DNA of 41,757 nt from positions 1 through 41,757 of the forward strand of contig CALRDB010000004.1 in assembly GCA_943354745.1 (NCBI GenBank), read 5' to 3'. The position numbers were made by a program, and so were the translations under genes. Below, one piece after another: positions 15,360 to 21,785 of the stretch. Numbering within the stretch: position 1 is the stretch's first letter; every line of letters starts with the position of its first letter. This DNA comes from Candidatus Nomurabacteria bacterium (GTDB lineage Bacteria; Patescibacteriota; Minisyncoccia; Phycocordibacterales; UBA10002). The notes below the pieces were generated by a model. It was not told where the DNA came from, made no database searches, and saw only the letters and a list, made by a program, of their open reading frames with translations.

Positions 15360-16064
15360 ATGTATAGCGTGACCGATCTCAAAAAAGAACTGGAAAACAA
15401 AGCAAATCCCGCACGAGCGAAAGTCTCTGCGGGGTACTTTAAGACTGGAAAAGGGCAGTATGGAGAAGGAGACATCTTTCTCGGAGTGACTGTTCCCGAT
15501 CAACGGAACATTGCCAAAAAGTTTTTGCACTGCACGTTCCATGACTGTGAAGAACTTTTGCAAAGCGTTGTGCATGAACATCGTTTTTGCGTACTTGAAA
15601 TCCTGACACGACAGTTCGAGAAAGGAAATGAAACACAGAAAGAAGGAATCGCGAAGTTTTACATTAAACATGCGGAGCTAGTAAATAACTGGGATTTAGT
15701 GGATACCTCAGCTTCGTATATTTTGGGCGATTACCTACTACATCGGGACAAGAAAGTTCTTTATACTTTTGCCAAATCACCGAACCTCTGGAAACGGCGC
15801 ATCGCGATTATCAGCACCGGCGCTTTTATTCGCGAAGGACGGTTTGAAGACACGCTTGCTATTGCTACTCTGTTACTTTCGGATACACACGACCTTATTC
15901 ACAAAGCTGTTGGCTGGATGCTTCGTGAAGTGGGCAAGCGTTCCTCTGAAACTGAAGAGGAGTTCCTTAAACAGTATGCGCGGACTATGCCTCGCACGAT
16001 GCTCCGCTACGCTATCGAGAAATTTCCTCACGCAAAACGAGTTCGGTATCTTAATCGGTACTGA
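15360..16064 (+). CDS. AlkD-like DNA alkylation repair protein
   Basis: A HEAT-repeat DNA glycosylase (234 aa) of the AlkC/AlkD superfamily, which removes N3- and N7-alkylated purines without base flipping. Typical landmarks are present: YFKTGKGQYGEGDIFLGV near the N-terminus, ELVNNWDLVDTSA, LWKRRIAII and HKAVGWMLREVGKR, and the C-terminal MPRTMLRYAIEKF. The conserved Trp and Asp that line the lesion site are represented by NWDLVD. TAACAC 6 nt before the ATG is a weak -10 match. Together with the alkyltransferase-like gene at 8 kb it gives two separate routes for alkylation damage. Confidence 0.93.
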   Translation: MYSVTDLKKELENKANPARAKVSAGYFKTGKGQYGEGDIFLGVTVPDQRNIAKKFLHCTFHDCEELLQSVVHEHRFCVLEILTRQFEKGNETQKEGIAKFYIKHAELVNNWDLVDTSASYILGDYLLHRDKKVLYTFAKSPNLWKRRIAIISTGAFIREGRFEDTLAIATLLLSDTHDLIHKAVGWMLREVGKRSSETEEEFLKQYARTMPRTMLRYAIEKFPHAKRVRYLNRY

Positions 16065-16082
16065 GACAAATTCTATTTTCTA

Positions 16083-16094
16083 ATTCGCGCGAAT
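16083..16094 (+). promoter_or_regulatory. palindromic operator at ArsR-like promoter
   Basis: ATTCGCGCGAAT is a perfect 12-bp palindrome 15 bp upstream of the -10 box TATATT (16109-16114) of the regulator gene. The same core, as ATTCGTGCGAAT, recurs in the long inverted repeat after the gene. The position and the recurrence point to autoregulation. Confidence 0.65.
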
Positions 16095-16122
16095 AAGCAT
16101 ATAAGATGTATATTAGTTATAT

Positions 16123-16383
16123 ATGAAAGAATATGAACGTGTGTTAAAAGCTCTAGCAAATCGTAGAAGACTTTCTATTATTGCTATCCTGAAAAAGCGC
16201 AACGAAGCGACAGTGGGAACGATTGCCGACTCTATCAAACTTTCCTTCACATCGACATCCAAACACCTGAACATGCTCGCGCGAGTGGATATCCTGGACA
16301 AACGTCAGCAAGGACTTGAAGTCTTTTATTTTCTTGGTGCAAGGGTGCCGGAGGTTGCGAGACCGATTATCTCTCTACTCTAA
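16123..16383 (+). CDS. ArsR-family winged-helix regulator
   Basis: A compact 86-aa winged helix: LKALANRRRLSIIAILKKR (helices 1-2), then TVGTIADSIKLSFTSTSKHLNMLARVDIL (helix-turn-helix with the SxxSKHLxxL recognition pattern) and the wing DKRQQGLEVFYFL. There is no Cys-x-Cys or His metal site like those in ArsR or SmtB, so it probably does not sense metals by the classical sites; redox, small-molecule or purely dimer-level control are possible. TATATT is 8 nt before the ATG. It is flanked by matching palindromes (16083-16094 and 16434-16471), and an acetyltransferase follows. Confidence 0.85.
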   Translation: MKEYERVLKALANRRRLSIIAILKKRNEATVGTIADSIKLSFTSTSKHLNMLARVDILDKRQQGLEVFYFLGARVPEVARPIISLL

Positions 16384-16433
16384 ATCCTGTCTCAGGTCGC
16401 TTTTCTCCACTACTTTCGGCATTTTCAGTCCCG

Positions 16434-16471
16434 CATCTATTTTCTTATTCGTGCGAATAAGAAAATAGATG
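16434..16471. repeat. 38-bp inverted repeat after ArsR-like gene
   Basis: Two perfectly complementary 18-bp arms, CATCTATTTTCTTATTCG (16434-16451) and CGAATAAGAAAATAGATG (16454-16471), separated by TG. The central CTTATTCGTGCGAATAAG contains the operator core of the ArsR-like promoter. It lies 50 bp after the regulator stop and 40 bp before the -10 box of the acetyltransferase gene. There is no terminal T-run of the usual kind, so an operator or a combined operator and transcript end is more likely than a simple terminator. Confidence 0.85.
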
Positions 16472-16522
16472 AGGTATGTCGGGAGGAGTGTTTTAGAAAA
16501 AATTTCTTGGTATACTAACGCT

Positions 16523-17011
16523 ATGGAATTTTCGATACGGGAGTATAAAGACAGTGACAGAGACGCGCTTGTGAAATGCATGGTCGAACTGCAGGAGTAT
16601 GTGATGAGTGTGGACCCGCGAATGCTCGTGCAGTGCAAGCCGGAGTTTGGTGAGCTGTATACGGTGTGGCTTTTGAATTTACTGAAGGAAAATAGCGGCA
16701 TTGTTTACTTTGCAGAAGTAAACGGAAAAATTATCGGCTGCGCTGCCGGAATCATGCCCGCACATGAGCCGCAGGAAACGGCTGGCGGAGGACCCATAAA
16801 ATACGGACGCGTTCAAGAAATGTATGTGGACGCAAATTATCGTGGCGCGGGAGTAGGGAAGGTTCTCATGGAGAAGACCGAGGAGTATTTCCGAAAGAGC
16901 GGATGCGATACGGTCTATGTCGAAGTATTCGCCCCCAACAAGAGTGCGCATGAATTTTACAAAATTTGTGGTTATGCGGACAGAGATATTAATTTGATGA
17001 AAAAACTTTAA
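16523..17011 (+). CDS. GNAT-family N-acetyltransferase
   Basis: A 162-aa acetyl-CoA-dependent transferase of the GNAT fold. IREYKDSDRDALVKCM opens the first strand and helix. The acetyl-CoA motif is visible as VQEMYVDANYRGAGVGKVLM (Q/RxxGxG/A loop), and the C-terminal ...VEVFAPNKSAHEFYKICGY matches the NxxAxxFYxxxGF signature. Substrate unknown; this type acetylates amines on small molecules or protein N-termini. The ATG at 16523 is chosen over an upstream ATG at 16469 because TATACT lies exactly 6 nt before it; the longer start would fall inside the inverted repeat. It is probably controlled by the ArsR-like protein upstream. Confidence 0.9.
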   Translation: MEFSIREYKDSDRDALVKCMVELQEYVMSVDPRMLVQCKPEFGELYTVWLLNLLKENSGIVYFAEVNGKIIGCAAGIMPAHEPQETAGGGPIKYGRVQEMYVDANYRGAGVGKVLMEKTEEYFRKSGCDTVYVEVFAPNKSAHEFYKICGYADRDINLMKKL

Positions 17012-17052
17012 TTCTGGGTACTATCCATCGTAATTCCAAACCTTAAACCCCT

Positions 17053-17706
17053 ATGATAAAAGCAATCATCTTCGATATGGACGGACTACTCATCGACTCC
17101 GAGCCGATTTGGCAGGAGGCGGAGGGGACGGTGTTGGGAAATCTCGGCGTGCGGTTCGCTCCTCCGGAACTGCGGCAAACCATGGGACTTAAAGTGACTG
17201 AAGTCGTCCAGTTTTGGTACGCACGGCAACCGTGGGAGAATCTTTCGATAGAAAAAACAGCGACCGATATTATGGATACGGTCGTTTCGCTGGTGAAGTC
17301 AAAAGGGACTGCTATGCCAGGCGTCCGTCACGCGCTTGACGTGTGTAAAGAGACGGGCCTTCCGATGGCGATTGCTTCCGGTTCGTTCTTCAGAGTCATT
17401 GAAGCGGTTTTGGAAAAACTCGGAATCAAAAATGAATTCTCGGTTATTTATTCGGCCGAGCATGAACCGTATGGCAAACCGCACCCGGGTGTCTATATTA
17501 CCGCTGCGAACAAACTCGACGTCGCCCCCGAATGTTGTCTCGCGTTTGAAGACTCGCCGAACGGAGTGCTTTCTGCAAAGGCCGCGCGTATGAAGTGTGT
17601 TACCGTCCCTGATGTTCATGTAAAAAGCGACAAACGATTTTTAATTGCCGACCTCAGACTAGCTTCGCTAGACGAACTGACTATCGAACAGTTATCGAGC
17701 CTTTAG
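17053..17706 (+). CDS. HAD-family sugar-phosphate phosphatase
   Basis: A 217-aa HAD subfamily IA hydrolase of the beta-phosphoglucomutase or 2-deoxyglucose-6-phosphatase (YniC/HxpB) group. The four motifs are present: nucleophile loop FDMDGLLIDSEP (Asp9, Asp11), Ser/Thr motif AIASGSFF, Lys in EPYGKPHPGVY and the acidic motif AFEDSPNGVLSA. The alpha-helical cap falls between motifs 1 and 2. It dephosphorylates or isomerises small phosphosugars; the exact substrate is not decidable. No clear -10 box lies at the usual 6-8 nt; TACTAT near 17019 would give a leader of about 28 nt. Confidence 0.9.
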   Translation: MIKAIIFDMDGLLIDSEPIWQEAEGTVLGNLGVRFAPPELRQTMGLKVTEVVQFWYARQPWENLSIEKTATDIMDTVVSLVKSKGTAMPGVRHALDVCKETGLPMAIASGSFFRVIEAVLEKLGIKNEFSVIYSAEHEPYGKPHPGVYITAANKLDVAPECCLAFEDSPNGVLSAKAARMKCVTVPDVHVKSDKRFLIADLRLASLDELTIEQLSSL

Positions 17707-17729
17707 GTGTCTTTTTGCATACTTCCTTC

Positions 17730-17891
17730 ATGGATAGAAAAATTATTTGGTTGGGACTTTTTGTTGGTTCCTCACTTGGAGGTTTTATCCCAAGCCTTTG
17801 GGGGGCGGGACTGTTTTCTCTATGGGGAGTCATCTTCACCGCGCTCGGAGGAATCGCGGGGATTTGGTTCGGTCTGAGGATAAGTGAGTAG
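17730..17891 (+). CDS. small glycine-rich membrane protein (53 aa)
   Basis: The ORF MDRKIIWLGLFVGSSLGGFI... ends at TAG 17889. It has two hydrophobic segments (about residues 5-22 and 26-49) with regularly spaced glycines (GSSLGG, GGIAGIWFG), typical of small glycine-zipper membrane proteins. CATACT lies exactly 6 nt before the ATG, the spacing seen at other leaderless starts here, which supports translation despite the size. Function unknown. Confidence 0.7.
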   Translation: MDRKIIWLGLFVGSSLGGFIPSLWGAGLFSLWGVIFTALGGIAGIWFGLRISE

Positions 17892-17898
17892 CTGTAAT

Positions 17899-17929
17899 AA
17901 AAAACGCCAGCAACAGTTGTTGCCGGCGT
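17899..17929 (-). terminator. intrinsic terminator for minus-strand genes
   Basis: On the minus strand, ACGCC.GCAAC pairs with GTTGC.GGCGT (17904-17929, one mismatch) and is followed by T6 (17899-17904). It ends the transcript containing the gene at 17960-18376. Confidence 0.85.
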
Positions 17930-17959
17930 GTTGAGATTTCGAAATAGAAGAAGAGGAAG

Positions 17960-18376
17960 CTACTTAGGCCTCAGAAATAAAACCCGCCATAGCTGGCTTT
18001 TTGTATAGAGAAGATTCCGATAGGCTTTGCTAAAAGCTTCCACGCCAATCATAAATTCTTGTTGGTAGAACTCCGGCCACTGAAACAAGATCTTGACGAT
18101 ATCGAGCTCTTCGCGAACACGTGCTTCGCTAAACCTCTGTATGCCTTCGTTGCCCACCTCTACGCAAAGTCGCCTCTCAGCTTGATCAAGCAGGTAGCCG
18201 TACAACTTTCCCAGACTGACATGTTCACGCGACATCAGGAAACTAGGGGGTAAAAGACGCGCCCTGTTGCCTTCGAGACGTAAAACTCCTCTGCTCTGTG
18301 CGAATCGGACAATGTTCGTGTACTCCCCAGCTTTAAGAAGTTTTTCAACTTCCTCACCTGTTATATGCGATATCAT
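17960..18376 (-). CDS. hypothetical protein (138 aa)
   Basis: I do not recognise this protein. It is soluble and helical with mixed charge: ITGEEVEKLLKAGEYTNIVRF resembles an N-terminal helix-turn-helix-like start, and LLPPSFLMSREHVSLGKLYGYLL a central helical part, but no catalytic pattern is visible. Its start lies just after an intrinsic terminator of the upstream minus-strand gene (18385-18419), so expression would need readthrough or an unseen promoter. No Shine-Dalgarno is seen. Confidence 0.65.
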   Translation of the reverse strand: MISHITGEEVEKLLKAGEYTNIVRFAQSRGVLRLEGNRARLLPPSFLMSREHVSLGKLYGYLLDQAERRLCVEVGNEGIQRFSEARVREELDIVKILFQWPEFYQQEFMIGVEAFSKAYRNLLYTKSQLWRVLFLRPK

Positions 18377-18384
18377 AGGTAGAG

Positions 18385-18419
18385 AAAAAAATTCCCTGCA
18401 GTGGTAACGCTGCAGGGAA
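18385..18419 (-). terminator. intrinsic terminator between two minus-strand genes
   Basis: TTCCCTGCAG (18392-18401) and CTGCAGGGAA (18410-18419) form a perfect 10-bp stem with an 8-nt loop. On the minus strand it is followed by T7. It ends 8 bp before the start codon of the downstream gene and may act as an attenuator for it. Confidence 0.88.
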
Positions 18420-18442
18420 AATATGGATGACGCCGTCCAACG

Positions 18443-18655
18443 TTATGCGGGAACAAGTTCCACTTCGTTTGCTGTTGCGGTCTCTCGGACCGTGATTTGT
18501 GTAAGATCTCCGCCGACAATGTCGACAGTGACCGCATTTCCCCCGTAGGAAAAATCCTGTGCGATAATCGCAATAGCGCAAAGATCGTGCATTGCTATAA
18601 GATCCTGTGTGAACTGGAGGGCTGTTGGGCCAATGGTTATGGTAGAAGCATTCAT
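18443..18655 (-). CDS. small hypothetical protein (70 aa)
   Basis: A small, acidic, hydrophobic-strand-rich protein (ITIGPTALQFTQDLIAMHDLC, then AVTVDIVGGDLTQITV) with no recognised domain. It lacks a membrane helix or signal. Its upstream region contains ACTTTAAAGT (18674-18683), the core of the palindromes around the TrpR-like gene at 34.2 kb. A strong terminator follows on the same strand, so it is largely monocistronic. Confidence 0.6.
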   Translation of the reverse strand: MNASTITIGPTALQFTQDLIAMHDLCAIAIIAQDFSYGGNAVTVDIVGGDLTQITVRETATANEVELVPA

Positions 18656-18673
18656 AGAATAACAAAGTTTCAG

Positions 18674-18683
18674 ACTTTAAAGT
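18674..18683. promoter_or_regulatory. possible operator with TrpR-like core
   Basis: ACTTTAAAGT is a perfect 10-bp palindrome found in this window only here and in the two palindromes flanking the TrpR-like gene (34199-34220 and 34696-34737). It lies 19 bp upstream of the minus-strand gene start at 18655. Confidence 0.4.
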
Positions 18684-18783
18684 AACATATTTCGACAGTT
18701 CTAGCAAACTTCACTAAACGTCGGGAGAATGCCGTCAAGAGATCTCTTCCTATTTCGGCTCAAATACGGTATCCTTTGGCCTT

Positions 18784-20256
18784 ATGGCGAAAAATGACAC
18801 GGTACTTAGTTTTGACAATGTTACGTTCGAATACGGGCCAAACAACCCCATACTGCATGAGGTTGATTTTTCGGTGCGGCGCGGAATTAAGGTGACACTT
18901 ATGGGTCAGAATGGTGCGGGCAAGAGCACTCTTTTTCAACTTATCACTGGAGCGGCTGTCCCTGAATCTGGGCGAGTGAATATTACGAACGGGGTGACAA
19001 TAGCCACAGCAAGACAGGTGATACCTCGCGATCAGATGGAACTCACCGTGCGCGAATTTTTTCAGAAATGCTTTACACAAAAAATGTACGATATTGACCC
19101 ACGTATCGATGAAGTATTGGAGGTAGTGAATCTCAAAGGCCACGAGAAGGTACATGACCGCATTGTTAAGTCGTTTTCGGGCGGACAACAGGCCCGTCTT
19201 CTTCTTGCCTCGGCACTTATTCAGAAACCGGACCTTTTGTTACTTGATGAGCCAACAAACAACCTCGACAAGGCGGGTATTGAGCACCTCACGACCTTTT
19301 TGAAGGACTATAAAAAGACGTGCATTGTCATCTCTCACGATTCTGATTTCCTAAACTCGTTTACGCATGGCGTTTTGTATCTAGACATTTTTACGCACAA
19401 GATAGAGCAGTATGTCGGTGACTATTTTGATGTGGCACAGCAAATTACGGCACGACTCGAAAAAGAAAACCGTAAGAATGCCCAGCTTGCTAAGTTAATC
19501 CAGGAAAAGAAAGACCAGGCAAACGTGTTCGCAAACAAAGGAGGCCAGATGCGCGTTGTAGCAAAACGTATGCGTGAGAAAGCCGAGGATCTTGAAGAGG
19601 AGATTGTCGAAGTCCGGAAGGAGGATAAAACTATTCGCAACTTTACGATCCCGACTCAGCAGGAACTCATTGGAGAAATTCTACATCTCACCTCCTGTAA
19701 AGTTCTACAGCACAAGAAAGGGGTCATAAAGCCGGTGGAACGCAAGGTAAACATCACACTAAAGAAAAACAACCACCTGCTTCTTGCTGGTCCGAACGGT
19801 ATCGGCAAGTCAACGCTTCTTGAAGCAATCGCGCACAGCAAAGCGTTGGGGGCGAAGGTAACTGAAGGGGTGAAAATCGGATACTACCGGCAGGATTTTT
19901 CCACGCTTAATTTTGAGGATACGGTGCACGAGTCGCTCTCTTCGGTGATGGACAGACAAACTGAAGAACATTTACGCTCGGTTGCCGCAGGGTTCCTTAT
20001 TACTGGAGATTTGATGCATAACCGAATTAAAAGCCTATCGGAAGGGCAGAAGGGGCTTGTAGCCTTCGCTCGCCTTGTTCTTGAGAAACCGGGCCTCTTG
20101 ATCTTGGATGAGCCGACAAACCACATTAACTTCCGCCACATACCGGTCATTGCCGAAGCGTTAAATAAGTTTGAAGGTGCGATGATTCTTGTCTCGCACG
20201 TCCCAGAGTTTGTCGCGAAAATCCGCATTGACGAAATTCTTGATCTGGAGAAGTGA
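18784..20256 (+). CDS. ABC-F family ATPase
   Basis: A soluble protein of 490 aa with two ABC ATPase domains and no membrane part, the layout of ABC-F translation factors that act on the ribosomal E site. First domain: GQNGAGKST, SGGQQARLLLASAL, LLLLDEPTNNLD. Second domain: GPNGIGKST, LSEGQKGLVAFARL, LILDEPTNHIN. A charged helical linker (about residues 215-285) with long Lys/Glu runs is the P-site tRNA-interaction motif region. The second signature reads LSEGQ rather than LSGGQ. It may tune translation or protect ribosomes from antibiotics. TATCCT lies 8 nt before the ATG. The stop codon overlaps a long inverted repeat. Confidence 0.93.
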   Translation: MAKNDTVLSFDNVTFEYGPNNPILHEVDFSVRRGIKVTLMGQNGAGKSTLFQLITGAAVPESGRVNITNGVTIATARQVIPRDQMELTVREFFQKCFTQKMYDIDPRIDEVLEVVNLKGHEKVHDRIVKSFSGGQQARLLLASALIQKPDLLLLDEPTNNLDKAGIEHLTTFLKDYKKTCIVISHDSDFLNSFTHGVLYLDIFTHKIEQYVGDYFDVAQQITARLEKENRKNAQLAKLIQEKKDQANVFANKGGQMRVVAKRMREKAEDLEEEIVEVRKEDKTIRNFTIPTQQELIGEILHLTSCKVLQHKKGVIKPVERKVNITLKKNNHLLLAGPNGIGKSTLLEAIAHSKALGAKVTEGVKIGYYRQDFSTLNFEDTVHESLSSVMDRQTEEHLRSVAAGFLITGDLMHNRIKSLSEGQKGLVAFARLVLEKPGLLILDEPTNHINFRHIPVIAEALNKFEGAMILVSHVPEFVAKIRIDEILDLEK

Positions 20257-20393
20257 CCCAAAATAAGGAGTCCCGCCTGAGCGGACGACTATATTTTGGG
20301 TCATCCCCGCGGAGGCGGAAATCCAGAGTAATCTACAGTTTGAAGACTGCATAACCACTTTTTTGGGTCATCCCACAAAAGCGGGGATCCAAA
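20254..20393. repeat. REP-like intergenic repeats and terminator-like inverted repeat
   Basis: TGACCCAAAATA (20254-20265, including the ABC-F stop codon) pairs with TATTTTGGGTCA (20292-20303), enclosing a smaller GTCCCGC/GCGGAC stem. A related unit, TTTTGGGTCATCCC... then GCGG...ATCCA, occurs at 20294-20326 and again at 20361-20393. Each unit has its own GC dyad. The pattern is that of a dispersed intergenic repeat family lying between two convergent genes, where it may also stop transcription from both sides. Confidence 0.75.
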
Positions 20394-20403
20394 ACAAATT
20401 TAC

Positions 20404-21405
20404 TTAGTATTCAAGGCTCTTAAGCACCTTCAAATACATATCCTCCACGATTTTTTCCTGTGTTTTGCCACTTCGGGCGTAGTGGTCGAGACCCGGAGCT
20501 GCGTTCACTTCGAGTACCCAAAAGTTCTTTGGTTTTTCTTCGAGAGTTCCTTCGACCATAAGATCGACTCCACAAAGGCGAAGACCCATGTCCCTGGTTA
20601 ACGCAATAGCGAGTTTTCCAAACTCAGGATGAATATGTTTGACTTCAACCGCGTCGCCACCTGTCGAAAGATTGGCGTTATCCAGAAGAAAGACTTTTTT
20701 AGCTTCGTGTAGCACTGACTGCAATGACAGTTTCTGATTTTTTAGTTTAATTCGGATACGAGGATCGTTTAGTGTTAACTGAGTATCTCGACTTGAAGCG
20801 ATAAATGCCTGTTGCTTACTTTTTAGCAAAGAAAGTATGCTGGACTGTCCATCTCCCGTAACACTGAGTGGAATACGCTCGTATGCGGAAATAATTTTAT
20901 TGTCGAGTACAACAACGCGGTAATCACGGCCGCACACATATTTTTGAACTAGAGCGATTCTGTCGCGTTTAAAAATAGCTCGTAGTGCCCTATAAAATTC
21001 AGTTTTGGAGTGCACAAGCGAAACATTGCTACCCTGACTTCCGCTATTAGGTTTTAAAATAACGGGGAACCCGATTTTCTCCGCGAACCGAAACGCCTGA
21101 TTGATTTTTCTGTCTGAACCAATCGCTTCGGCCCATTCATCTGAATAGAACGTCTTACCGTGGACAGTTGGGTACCCCATGCGCTTCATAAAGAAGTTCG
21201 CGTAGTCTTTATCTTTAGCGATCTCTGAAGCGCCAAGCGGATTAAGATCCAGGCTGGAGTAACGGAAGTAGCGTTTTCTACCGTTTTTAAATGTAATTTG
21301 GCCAACAATCTTCCAAAATGGCTCAAGAATGACAGTCGCACCGATTAAAGGTGCAATTTTCTTAAGTATGGTTCCAAGGATTGGTTGAACTCCCTTTTTT
21401 TTCAT
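20404..21405 (-). CDS. ATP-grasp ligase (cyanophycin synthetase/RimK-like)
   Basis: A 333-aa ATP-grasp enzyme, forming an amide bond through an acyl-phosphate. Visible parts: LNPLGASEIAKDKDYANFFM (entry to the fold, as in cyanophycin synthetase and glutathione-synthetase-like ligases), the ATP lid GFPVILKPNSGSQGSNVSLV, the substrate arm VQKYVCGRDYRVVVLD, the loop VTGDGQSS and the Mg-binding end FWVLEVNAAPGLDHY. The N-terminal domain is very short compared with cyanophycin synthetase, and the Mur-ligase half is absent. The product is unknown; an amino-acid ligation to a peptide or protein tail is the likely chemistry. The start diverges from the gene at 21453. Confidence 0.85.
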   Translation of the reverse strand: MKKKGVQPILGTILKKIAPLIGATVILEPFWKIVGQITFKNGRKRYFRYSSLDLNPLGASEIAKDKDYANFFMKRMGYPTVHGKTFYSDEWAEAIGSDRKINQAFRFAEKIGFPVILKPNSGSQGSNVSLVHSKTEFYRALRAIFKRDRIALVQKYVCGRDYRVVVLDNKIISAYERIPLSVTGDGQSSILSLLKSKQQAFIASSRDTQLTLNDPRIRIKLKNQKLSLQSVLHEAKKVFLLDNANLSTGGDAVEVKHIHPEFGKLAIALTRDMGLRLCGVDLMVEGTLEEKPKNFWVLEVNAAPGLDHYARSGKTQEKIVEDMYLKVLKSLEY

Positions 21406-21452
21406 GTTCCAGAAGGATAGTCGAAATGCTCACGAAAGTATATACTGATGTT

Positions 21453-21782
21453 ATGCAAGAATTTATGAAAGCCGATATTTTCTTCTTTATCACTTCAGTT
21501 GCTGTTGTGGTGGTGACCGTTGGTGTTGTTGCCATCCTGCATTATCTAGTGAAGATTCTTCAGAGTATAAAGAATATTACCGATAGAATAGAAGAAGGAA
21601 GTAAGACACTCGAAGAAGATTTTCAGTCGCTGCGCACTAAGATGAAATCAGGAGAAATTGCACTAAAACTTACACAATCAGTTTTTGAAAAGGCGAGCAA
21701 GTGGTTTTCAAAGTCATCGCCAAGAAAAAAAGCCCGCACGACCCAAAAAACAGCTGAGGAATCAGTTGATCCCACGATCTAG
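21453..21782 (+). CDS. membrane-anchored small protein (109 aa)
   Basis: A single N-terminal hydrophobic helix (residues about 10-32, FFFITSVAVVVVTVGVVAIL) is followed by a coiled-coil-like segment (IKNITDRIEEGSKTLEEDFQ) and a basic tail (SPRKKARTTQ). This architecture is frequent in small Patescibacterial envelope proteins; no function is known. The ATG at 21453 is selected because TATACT (21441-21446) lies 6 nt before it; two upstream in-frame starts (21381, 21426) precede this box. It overlaps nothing and ends 3 bp before the convergent flavoprotein gene. Confidence 0.7.
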   Translation: MQEFMKADIFFFITSVAVVVVTVGVVAILHYLVKILQSIKNITDRIEEGSKTLEEDFQSLRTKMKSGEIALKLTQSVFEKASKWFSKSSPRKKARTTQKTAEESVDPTI

Positions 21783-21785
21783 CTA

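Noticed and set aside
16123-16383. Arsenic- or zinc-sensing ArsR/SmtB
   Set aside because: No cysteines and no helix-5 His/Asp pair are seen, so the classical metal sites are missing.
16469-16522. Upstream start for the acetyltransferase
   Set aside because: It would begin inside the 38-bp inverted repeat and upstream of the -10 box; the N-terminal extension does not fit the GNAT fold.
20404-21405. Full cyanophycin synthetase
   Set aside because: Only the ATP-grasp part is present; the Mur-ligase-like domain and its P-loop are absent, so a storage polymer role is not claimed.
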